This document shows positions 50,940-62,002 of a DNA stretch of 64,000 bases, in pieces. The position numbers were made by a program, and so were the translations under genes. Source of the stretch: Eopsaltria australis (Eukaryota > Chordata > Aves > Passeriformes > Petroicidae); the NCBI GenBank assembly GCA_034509425.1, contig JAVTVJ010000070.1, forward strand, positions 434,001 to 498,000. Direction: 5' to 3'. The first letter of the stretch is position 1. Every line of letters starts with the position of its first letter. The notes under the pieces are model-generated. The model ran no database searches. It was not told the DNA's origin and worked only from the letters and a program-made list of their open reading frames with translations.

Positions 50940-53900
50940 TTGCCTAAAAGGCTAGCAAGGTTAATAAGTTTCTCAAGCAGTTTTCAGTTAAATTATCCCT
51001 CTTTTAAAAATTTCCTATTTTTTAAAATTTTAATTCAACTATTTTTCATGACCTAAGCAAATGTACTGAGCTGCAGTGTGGTATTAACTAATTGTATTTC
51101 TTCCACTAAGACATGTCCTTGTGACTCTGGTAATGTAATAATTTGCATGTGCTCATACAACATTTTGGAGTCCTAAAAGTACTGTAAAACTCACCTCTAC
51201 ATTGCCTGTTCTTCAGATATTCAGAACTGGCTACTTAAGAAAAAAGTTAACTACTATTTTATGTTCAAACTCAGTAAGGAAGATGAGGGATTTCATGGTC
51301 ACAGGCTTCAAGTCAAGTGCTTGTACACTTCAAAAACAGCATTATGGAAATAAAACAAGACTGCAGTCATTAGCACTGAAGGAAACTTTTCCCTAACTCC
51401 TAGCAATAATGTTTGTTCATGTTCACTGCTGTAAAATAACAACTTCTCTTAAATTACCTTAAGAACTTCTCTTTTTTGAGATTGTGTTCTGATAGGCATA
51501 TAATTACCGTCAAAATAACAGCAAAATACTGTGATTTCAGTTTGAAATTTAATTGCCTTACCTCCATAATCATTGCAGTATAAATTAGGCACAGGTGTAG
51601 AGCTGGCAGAAGGTTTCCTTCAACTAAAATTATTTCCTTTCTCTTGACTACATTGAACACGTGCATTTCAGGTCTTGAGATTTTGAGAAGACCTTACTTT
51701 ATGGCTGGAGAGTGCACAATGCACACTTTTATAGATATAGGCTAAGATTTATTGCCATTTTTATTTGAAATGTCTAAGTAAAACAGTCCTTTGCTGGAAA
51801 TGTCCATTTTGCACTGCTGCTTCTGCAGCTTATTTATCGAATCCTGGAACTCAAGGTTTTGGTTTTAATCAGGTTTGCTCTTTAAAATTAAGGCAGCACA
51901 TAAATAATCTTGTGGCATTAAATCAAAGTAGTTGTCATGCTTGTCAAACGTCTGTAGTCTGCACAATTAAAGGCCCTCGAAGGGAAGCAGGGATTGGGGG
52001 AAGTATGGTTTGAAAGAGAATTTACAATGAAAAAGAACAATTGACAGGATGCTAATGAGGTCAGAATAAGCAGAAAAGACTGGGTATTTTTTCTTGTTAG
52101 GTAATGCTAGAATGCTTGAGCTTTATTGAGAAGGAAATGAGGACCTTAAAAATCTGCTTGCTTCATATGCCTGGAGATTGGTCTCTCTTATGTATTCTGT
52201 CTCACTTTCCTCAGGGTACCTGTTAGAAGGACACCTGTCCCTAGAGTTCTTCATTAAAATTCATACCCTTAATCTGAAATCTAAAATTATATTCTTCAAA
52301 AGTTTTGAGAACAGCGAGAAGGTTTTCATTTTTGTTTGTTAATGATTTGGGGTTTTTTTAATCTAAATCTAGAACTAACTTTCAGAAATCACTGCAAATA
52401 AAAATGTATTTGATTTTGCTGATGAAAAACAGGCAAATGAAATCTTTCATTGTTTGTCTTGAAAACTCATGTCTCTACTGGAAAAAAAGAGGGTTTTCTT
52501 AATGTGGCAGCCCATTTTTCAACATATAGAAGAGGGATGAATATTTGTTCTCATTTTTCTTGCCTCAGGGATGCTGGATGATAATACATTGTGGAGTTGT
52601 TTTATGATCTCTTAAGGTGTTCAGGGACAAGTACATATTTAATCATTCAGTTGTCTGACTAGATGTGGCAGAATAAAATATGTTCATAGAAGACATGTGT
52701 TCAAATACTGAGTGTTAAACAGGATATTCTGTAGAAGAGGTGATCATGTTATTAGTAATTAACATCTTAAAAGGATCATCCCCCTTTCCTAGGATTGACT
52801 TTTATCATGTGGCCCCCTCCCCTGTGGTCTGACTCTTTGAAAGGGCAAAAGAGAAAAACTGCGTCTTCCATTCAGATTTTATTCTATTGCTGGTTTGTTT
52901 CTTAATTTCTTTCCTTCTTGAGGTTTTATGAGGCAGACATTTCAAAGTACTTTGTGAATCAGATAGATGGAGGGGAACACAGTACCTGTAGGAAAAAAAG
53001 AAGGATGAAGTAAATACAGAATAATAGTTTTCACATACAGAACTCGGTGTTAGCTTTTAGGTTTTTCAAAGCACTGTGTGAAATTGTTGCCACTCAGGTT
53101 CTGTCAGCAAAGCTCTGCATGACTGACAGAAAATGCTGAACTGCTGCTGCTGCATGAAGAAAGGCATGCTGTTTAGGTCTAAGTATTACCTTTAATTTTT
53201 GTCTTGTTTTCTCGAGAGGTCATATTTCATCTAAATATCCAGATGATGAAGAAAATAGTGAACAACCAGTCTGTGGCTGCAAACTTAGCTTACTAAAGCA
53301 TGACTATGTTTCTGAAAATAGTTTCATGCATTTTCAATTCCCAGGTGACTTACTATACCTGTAAATATTAGCACTGCTGTTTCCTAGGGATATTACACTG
53401 TTGTAAACCAGGAAGCAAGATAAAATCTTGCCTGTGGAAAGCTCTTGTTCAGTGCCTTTGGACACAAATGCTTACCAGAAGTTTTCATTAATAAATCTGC
53501 TTATAGTTGGAATGATTGTGCTCACTCTTACTGGTTCAGTGTTGTCTACTGTAGGATAAGACAATTCCTGCAAGCTTAAGTGATCTGGTCAAACACAACG
53601 TAGAAAGCTCATTACTTTTTCTCAGATCAGTCAAGAGAAATAAGATGTTCAAGTCTGTGCTGTTCTTTGAGAATCCATACCCGTTTTTTCAAAGCCCAAA
53701 GGCCTGTAGTGCCTCTGAACCAATTTAGCAAGAAATTGTGTCATCTACCAAAAAATTTTCAGAGACACCACTCTATCCCTTCCCATGACGATTAATGTCA
53801 CTCCTACTTCATTTGTAATGAACAAGGTTGATTTAATCAATCTTAATCCTGAAACAATCTGAAAAAAACAAATTAGATTGTCAAGTGTTATTGAATTGAA

Positions 53901-54190
53901 AAAGAACACATGCCAGAGTATCAGTCTACAGATGTCACTGTCATCAGCTCGTTGTCTTACAGTTCTTCCAAGGAACTTTCTTATGAAATTTAAAATAGAG
54001 CTTGTAACGCTCTTTGGGACTCTTCCCTGCAGGACAAATGTTTATTCAAACCATTCTCAATGGCCTTTTGATTAGAGGGAACAAAGCCATCTGCAAGTTA
54101 ATTTAAGGACTCTTTCCTCTTTAAAACAGCTGCCTACTCATCCACAATGTTGGATAAAATGGTTGGCAGTATGAGTAATTTGATCAATCA

Positions 54191-54243
54191 TTAGTCTTTC
54201 ATCTAAGAGGTCTTGAATTAGTCTTTCATCTAAGAGGTTTTGG
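54191..54243. repeat. 27-bp tandem duplication
   Basis: ttagtctttcatctaagagg begins both units (54191 and 54218). The first 21 bases are identical and the last six partly diverged. Confidence 0.88.
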
Positions 54244-55810
54244 TAGCATGTTCCTCATTAAATGGTTATTTCTTGTGACTGTCTTCCAAAGTGTCTTCCC
54301 TTCAGAGCAGTTCAATTCATTGCTGAAGAGCACCCTGGACATTAATACATTGTAAATGCAAACAAATGTATCTTCAGCCAGGAAATAGTGAAAAGGCCCA
54401 TATTGAGAAACAGCTGGTTATGATGGAGGATAAATTAAATAAGCTATTTGCTAATGTATTTATCACCCTGAGCTGCATGCATTTGGACTGAGAAAGGGAC
54501 AATGAATAACTCTTCTCTGAGAGATTTGTGCAATTTTAAGACCCTAGTTAGCTGCAGAGTCAAGTCCAAGCAAATATGTACAGTAGCGCTTGTCTACTTG
54601 TTCAGACTCTGAAATATTATTTTGGTTCAGCAGCACAGCTTTCTTGGTTACTCTCTACCTAACAGTAGACTGGGTAGCCCTTGTGTGTTCACTGATAATA
54701 ATTTAAAATATATATATTTATACATTCCATGACTTCTTCAAGATGTAGCATGCAAGGTTCAAAGTAGTTTGGTCATTTTGTCAATTTGACCTGTCTGGTA
54801 TTGAACAAATATGTTCTTGGTTAGAGTAGAATCACTGGTAATTCCTATAAGAGGTTTTTTGCTGTGCCAACCTGTAAAACCTTTGTTGTTGTTTTTCTTT
54901 ACTTGTTTTCCTGTACATATGACAATTTTGCTGAGTTTATGGTGCAGGAGGATTCCTGCAGTGAATGCTGCAGTAAGAAATGGTCTCCAAGTAATGTTAA
55001 GAAAGTGGTGTGCTTTGATTCACAGAAGGAGGGTGGAACTCATTGCTTTAGCTGCTAATCACAGAAACACCCGAAGAACCTTAGTAAAAATTGACTTGAG
55101 GTTTATAGGTGAAGACAAAGTTCTAAGGGGGATGATATCTTGCTTTTTTTCCCTTTATCCTTTGAGATCTTTTATTTACTTCATCATTTGTGGTTCATTT
55201 TTTTTTTTTTACTCTCTTATATATTGTCTTCTCTGGGAGAGGTGCAAAGTGGTAGATTAGTGCTGTGTGGACAGAATGGGCAAGACATTTTTCTAAGAAC
55301 CTCTCTTGTGAGATTCTTTTAAGAAAAAAGACAAATACTTATCTTAAAAAATTCAAAAATAAAAATTCCAAAAAGCCACAATGATCCAAATGCCCTCTCT
55401 GCTGGCAGCTACTTGATAGCTGTTGAAAGAATTTGGCTTTTTGACTACCAGCAGTGTTTTCATATGTGAAAACAATTTTTTTTTGTTAATCTCATTTCCT
55501 GGGTAATGTAATGTCACAAAGATGTTTTGATCATTCAGAAGTTATATTTGTTTTCCTAATAGTTATTCAGATAAATTTTTTCAGTTGCGTGTCTGCTCTA
55601 CAAATCATATGTAACATGCACATTGTCAAAAGATTTTAAATATTGCAGAAAAAATGCCACTTTGCTCATAAGGGGAATATTATCTCTTCTGCTGAATTTT
55701 TTTACCTTTTTGGACAGCAATGTTGCACTGAAAACTCTCACAATTATATTTTTAGTGCAATGCAATGTTCATGCAACACACAGGAATTTCTTCTGTCCCT
55801 GTGTAAAGAA

Positions 55811-55880
55811 ATATGTGTAGATATGTGTATATACAATACGTGTAAGTATGCATACAAAATATATGTATAAATATATATGG
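55811..55880. repeat. TATG/TA-rich degenerate simple repeat
   Basis: Alternating atatgtgta, atacgtgta and atatatatgg words, about 70 bp, mostly alternating purine-pyrimidine. Confidence 0.75.
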
Positions 55881-57389
55881 AGAAACTTCTCTTTTACTAT
55901 GTGATTCTATGAGTAAATGTTTTATTTGTAAGTACATATACAGGAAAATTGCCAGATTAGCATAGTTAATAAGAAGGTCTATACCACTCTAACATAGCTC
56001 AGGTACTAATTTTGGAAAAGATGCCAATTTCCATAGGGATTTTCTGGCAGTGAAATCTGTCCTACATCTTCTGGTGATTTACATGTTTATTAAAATCTAC
56101 ATCAAGAACTGATTTTATCTGACTACTGGCCACTTTGTTCCTTGAATACCATTTAAATAGGAAGAATCACGACATGAGTGGTTGCTTCAGAATAGCTGTG
56201 TGTTTTTTAAAAAAAAGGCAAATCCAAAAAAATTGTTGTTTCAGATGAATGCTTTATGAAATAATTTTTACTAAATAAAGGTAGTGAGGATGCAAATATG
56301 AATGGGGAGACAGATAATGGTAGCTAAAGTGACACTTTTGTTGGGAGCACAATTGAACCTTGTTTATATTTTTAAGTAAAGGATTTATATATCAGGAGGG
56401 ATTACGGAGTGGTTGTTTTATGATGTTTCAATGTACAAATAAGTATGACTTTGCACTTCTGTTTTTAATTTTGGATAATCAATCACCTTCTATCAAACCT
56501 GATTGTAATGAAAAAGTGAAATTTTTACTAAATGAACAATTTCATGCCTGTTGTCTTCTGTCCATGGAACAACTACAGTGATGAAAATCCCAAAGATATA
56601 TTCCACTATGTTTTATCTTTTAACTGAGGAATGCATATTGAGAGATCTAATTGAGCTTGGAGGGGCATTTTAATCACAGAATCCATTCTGGATAAATATT
56701 TTTATTTTACTTAAGGGCTTGTTTCCATTTGATTGTTTGTTTTGTTATGTTTTCCATTGAGCTTTCCTAAGGATTGTGCTCTTTCTCTATGGTCAAAATG
56801 CATATTCAGTGTTAAGAAAAAAAGGGCAGATGTTCTGGAAACATTATTAATTCAAGCATAAAAAATTATTTCTTGTTGTCTATCTAAAATAACTCAAAAT
56901 AGCCTTAGGAAGCTAAAGTTGTGAATTGCCAGCAGTTTGAATCCATAGGCATTCTTTTTCAGGCTGCAAGGCCTCTAATCATTCACCATTCTTGTTTGAC
57001 CTTGGCTTCAATTTTTTTTTTCCCTTTTTTTCTTTTCTTTCATAAGTTATTTTAAGAGATCACCTTCTTACTTATTTTCAAGTGCTGATATTTTTAAAGG
57101 CCACATTTTTTTTCTAAGGGTAGGGATTATATCTTGAAAATATGGTCCTAGTAGAAATTCTAGAGTCTGTGTAATTACAGCTAGGCTTCTGGAAATGTTT
57201 AAATATGGTGCTGAAAACTTAAATTAGTGATCCCGGGGCTTGGTATATGAACAGCTGACACAGACAAGCACAATCTTGTGTCAGACATATTGACATCCAT
57301 TTTCTTAATTAATGCAAGTTTTTAGAAGTGGACGTGCCCATTGGGTATTTTCAACAGTATGAGATCTGTACTCTCAATTCTGAATCACA

Positions 57390-57515
57390 ACTGCATTCTT
57401 CCCTGTTTGATGACAGATTGTCAAATGAGCAGGTGCAGAGAAGCAAAAATAGATTATGCGCTCTGTGTTTGTAAATGAGCGGATGTGTTTCCTTCTTGTT
57501 TTGATTGATAAAAGC
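57390..57515. promoter_or_regulatory. candidate conserved-noncoding/enhancer-like segment
   Basis: Transcription-factor-like words cluster here: TGACAgatTGTCA (57411-57423, a 5-bp inverted repeat of TALE-type TGACA/TGTCA half-sites), the E-box CAGGTG (57430-57435), and ttgattgataaa (57501-57512), which matches the PBX-HOX type TGATTGAT core. The local base composition is more balanced than the flanks. This is pattern-based only; conservation was not tested. Confidence 0.25.
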
Positions 57516-58599
57516 TATATTCCAGGAAAGGTTACTCTCAATTTGTTATTAATACCTTGGATGATCAGCATAGCCTAGAAAATGCTTTTCCAAGTCAGTT
57601 TTCTCTACAACCAGAGCCCATACAAATGAACTTTCAGGCTTTAAAAGAAAAGGGAAAGGGAGATAAATGTCCCCCGTCAGCTTTGCTGGAATGAGAAACT
57701 TCCTAAAACACACACAAAAAAGAAGTCCATTGTTTGTGTTACTGTGTTATTAAACTTAGGACTCCGACTTTTTTTTTTTTCTGAAGCTGAAGAGATATTT
57801 TTTATCATTATTCATAATTTCTATAACTGGTCTTTTTGATTTCTTTCTGAATGCTAAGTGTTCAGTCAATGACTGCTGTAAAAACCCAATTTTGAAACTC
57901 AGACCATAAAATTTAAATATGTTTTTGACACTGTAGTAGAAATATATTTTATGAGCTTTTTGGAAAAGAAGGATGTTTGCTTGAGGTCCTTACCTCAGCT
58001 TCATATTTTGACTATAATTACTTTTTGTCTCAAGATTTATTTTCATTCAAGCATGTTCAGTGAGCCAGTTCAAAGGATGGTTGTATCACTCAGGTGCAAG
58101 AGTATGAATGAAGGGAAAAAGCTCAAAATTCCTGTTACTGCTGTTGAAGACCTTGTATCATGGGGCTCCTACTCTGTTGTATAATTGTTTCCTTTTAACT
58201 GGTGTTCATCTCCACACACAGAATACAAAAGTGGTTGAAGGGATAAATAAGTATAAAGCTATAGAAACTTGCAGTTCTATTTAGAGGCAATGTAGTTCAA
58301 GTTCAGTTTGCAAGAAAAACATGAAACCATTTGATCTTGTGCTGTATCACATAACCAGCCATGAAGGATTTTTCTGTGTTCTGCTTTTGGCTCTATCTAG
58401 GGTATCAGCTGTACAGATGCTCACTTCAAGTCAGGTGCATGAGGTGGCATTTTCCCTTTCTGTTTCATCATCTCAAGCAGCTGAAGACTCAGGTTGCGAA
58501 GGTGCTGTTTTTCCAGCAGAAACACTCTGGCAGTCTGGAATTCCCATTTATGCCCAGCTGGCTGCCTTACCAGCTGTAGTTTGGTAGTTACTGCAATTA

Positions 58600-58760
58600 A
58601 TTTACATATAAAATAAAGGCTTCACTGTGCACTGCCGGGGCAATTTACACCTAGCTGGCAGAGCAATCACCTTTGTATTTACAGTGTTATTCCCCCACTG
58701 CCGTGCCTGACCTTGCTGATAAATCTGAGTCAGATCAGTGTAAAGGAACCTGTAATTCAC
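58600..58760. promoter_or_regulatory. candidate conserved-noncoding/enhancer-like segment
   Basis: A balanced-composition block in AT-rich surroundings containing ttacacct (T-box-like half site, near 58645), ctttgt (58671-58676, SOX/TCF-like), tgctgat (58714-58720) and an AP-1 core TGAGTCA (58726-58732). No open frame of note crosses it and no repeat family was recognised. Inference from motif density alone. Confidence 0.22.
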
Positions 58761-61499
58761 AAGCTGTCACCATTCTCAAACTGAAATCAGAATTGAAACC
58801 TTCATTGATTTAAAAGGGAAAATTCTTCATCTTAATGACTCAAATGTAGCTTTTGGTCAGAGAGATAAGAGTAAACAGGGAAAATTATCCTTCAAAGACA
58901 TAATTGCCTGTGGAAGAATGCATTATTTTGTTGTCTCCTAAGTATTAATATTGGGTTAGCTAATGGTAGGTTTATAAATAATAGCTTGAGCCTGAATGCA
59001 GACAAACATACCTATATACTACCATGTACATGCTCATTTAAAACAATCTAACTTGCTTTTCTCTTATGTATGTATTCTGGATTTGGAAGGAAAAAGTGCT
59101 GCATACCATCATGGGGTGTCCTACAATATAATTAGCCTAGATTCAAAGAGAATTTTTTATAGACTTGAAGATGGTTGGCTGATAAGCATCAGCCTTACAA
59201 CCTGGTTGCCAGAGCACTTGGATAAGTTATAGACTCATATTTGCCAGCACACGATCACTATGCAAAAAATGTAGAGCATCCTGGAAGTGAGAGAAGCAGC
59301 AACAGCTGCCTGCCTGACTCTAGGCTATTTGTTAGGGCACTTGCCTAAGGTATTTTTCATTTATATCTCTGCTTCTATGGTAGCTCTCCCCCTTCAACAC
59401 ACTTGTGTGACTTTTTGATGCAAACAGCACTAAGGGAATCCCAGAGCTGCTCCTCAGGGTATGCCTACTGGATGTTTCAGGATCCTAGGTTTCAGGCTCT
59501 TTGAGAAAAAGGTTCTTTCAACAGTTATTTGAATGTTATCGAGCAGAAGGTTTGACCTTCACAGTGGTTTCTAGATCACTTATAAAACCTTAAATGTTAT
59601 TAAAACCAGTAAAAAAAAACTAAATCACTAAATAGAGATGCATAATTCTAGTCTCAGAATCAAAAGCCTGGAAAAGCTCTTGTCTGGGTTTCACATACTG
59701 AGAGTCACTGCTTTGCTGAGTAAAATCTTTAATAGCTGACTTCAAAACAGAAGAATTGAATTGGTGTAAATTATGAACAGAGTGGAAAAGCTTTCCAAAA
59801 ATGCATAAAAATCCTACAAAATTCTTCAGTACAAAAAAAGCATGATAATTTAAAATACATTAGGTATTCAACATGTTTCTGATGGAAAATGATACCATTT
59901 TATCCCAATATATTTCTGAAATAAATTTTATTTTTGAAATCGTAATGCATGAGGAGGGAGACTATTCTTGTTACAAGAACAAGATATTCTGAGAATGCCA
60001 AAAGAGACAAAGTGTCTGCTATTAATTTTCAATCCACTTTTCAGTTTAAGTGTGTTATTGTAATTATAAAATAGTAAATGGTTTCACATCAAATTTGACT
60101 GCAAGTTAAATTTCATAAATTTAATTTTCTATCATAGCAATTCAAAGTATTTCCCAGTTCTAATAATATTCTTGAGTCTTGATAATACTGTTTCATTCTC
60201 TTATCTTGTGGATGAACAAATTAACTCTATATAAAAATTTTAAGTTTTGAAATATATACAAGAGAATCCCCAGATAACTGAGGTAAGAAGAAATACTATG
60301 ATGTAAGGGAAACTTGTGAAAGACAAGTAATCCAAGAACAGTGATGTTTGAAATTATAAAAATAAAACGGGGATATGGAGTCACTGAGGAGAGGTTTTCA
60401 TTGCAGTCTGATTGGTCCCACACTGCTTTGCTTGCTACTATCTGAATAAGGTGGAAAACACAGAACTGCTAGGTTGTCCTGCTCTTAATTTAATTTCATA
60501 AAACTGCCTTTTTAAAAAAAAAAAACCCAAAATTATAATGGAGTTCAATACTGAAGCCCTTAAATGTGATAGAAAAGTTATTGTCCCACTGCCACATTAA
60601 TCAATGGTCACCAGTATTATCTAGTATTTGCAAAACTGAGTATCTTATAGAAACATCAGATTTCTGAATTCTCTGTAGAAAATTACAGGGATATTATTTT
60701 CTATGAACTTCTAAAGGATGGAGATTTCCTCTCCCATTAACAGATTGCTTGAGTCAGAGAGGATTTTATTAATTATAGAAGTTCTTTCTTCAGAATTCAC
60801 TTTTCCTCTAGTATCTTATTGTATACTGGCTGCCATACATTTTTCCATAAGTCAGGATGTACAGTAAGGATGCAAATTGTATTTCCTAGTGTCAAATTGC
60901 CACTTTAAAAGACGTTGTGACTATGTGCCAGCCAACAGTTATTTCTCTTTTATCTATCATATCATCTGTCTAAGGTTCCATTCATCAATCACCTCCCTCA
61001 ACTTGTTTTACATAAGCTGTGGAAAAACTATCAGTTACTGAAGTGTGATTTTTTTTGCTGCTGCATTTGTTTTGACCTCAACTAGTAAGTTGAATGCACC
61101 ACACCTGTTCTGACAGATTATTCGAAGTATTCCAAATGGAGCAAAGAGCTCACAGGCTTCAGTAATGTAGCAATTATCCATTAGATGGTGCAAACACGTT
61201 TTGTAGTAAAGAGAGGTTTCCTACCTCATTTCTTACAAACCTTTTTGATCTAAATAAAGCAAATAATTGATGGCTTTCTGATCAACTTGTGCTATCACAC
61301 TTAAGGCAAGAGCTTTTGCTGAAACCAGATGAGCTGCTCTTGACTATACCTTGAATCTGAGGAGAAAGGAATACAAATTCTACATGCAAATGGTGAGGAA
61401 ACTGACACACAATATGCTCCCAGTGAGTTGTACAGGGTCTCAGTGGGACGATGATCAGACACACAGTTGTGACTATATATATATACACCAACATTGCTA
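58761..61499. other. non-coding, AT-rich DNA
   Basis: No gene or repeat recognised apart from an A12-CCC tract at 60514-60528 and a short (TA)6 at 61474-61485. Confidence 0.75.
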
Positions 61500-62002
61500 G
61501 GTCCTGCACCCAGGGCAGGGCAATCCCAAGCACAAAGACAGGCTCAGGGATGAAGGGATTTGGAGCAGCCCTGAGAAGTATTTAAGGTTACTGGTGGGTG
61601 AGAGGTTGGACATGACCCAAAAATGTGCACTGGCAGCCCAGAAAGGCAAACGTGTCCTGGGCTGCATCCAAAGCAGAGTGGCCAGAAGGGCAAGGGAGGG
61701 GATTCTGTCCCTCTGCTCTGGTGAGATCCCACCTGGAGTTGTGTGTCCAGCTCCTCAATGTAAGAAGGATGTGGACTGCTGGAGTGAGTGCAGAGCATAT
61801 TCATGAAGATGCTTGGAGGACTGGACCATTTCTTTGAGGATAGGCTGAGAAAGTTGGGGCTGTTCAGCCTGGAGAAGAGAAGGGTCTGGGGGAGACCTGA
61901 CTGTGGCCTTTCAATACTTAGAGGGAGCTTATAAAAAAGAGGGAGAGAGACATTTTGCCAAGGCCTGGAGTGACAGGACAAGGGGCAACAGTTTTAAGCT
62001 CT
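61500..62002 (+). mobile_element. CR1 LINE fragment (ORF2 3' half)
   Basis: Clear CR1 ORF2 sequence on the plus strand: cagggcaatcccaagcacaa near 61516, ctgggctgcatccaaagcag near 61657, the gtgagatcccacctggagtt block, gataggctgagaaagttggg near 61839, ttcagcctggagaagagaag near 61863, and gtgacaggacaaggggcaac near 61970. It is the best-preserved and longest CR1 here at about 500 bp but is frame-broken. The match stops abruptly near 62002 before the CR1 3' UTR, so its 3' end has been lost. The long minus-strand frame over it is an antisense shadow. Confidence 0.93.

Larger units (their letters stand above)
50944..57300. other. non-coding, mostly unique DNA
   Basis: No transposon recognised. Contains the 27-bp tandem duplication at 54191-54243, a TATG-type simple stretch at 55811-55880 and T-rich runs (55198-55210, 57012-57041). 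The 149-codon frame at 54811-55260 is the longest in the window but is rich in residues encoded by T-rich DNA, has a competing overlapping frame, and shows no domain. Confidence 0.7.

Noticed and set aside
54811..55260. 149-codon forward frame, the longest in the window
   Set aside because: No recognisable domain, a composition expected of T-rich DNA, a poly-T tract read as phenylalanine, and an overlapping frame of similar quality.
61544..61981. 145-codon minus-strand frame
   Set aside because: It is the antisense of a CR1 LINE fragment.
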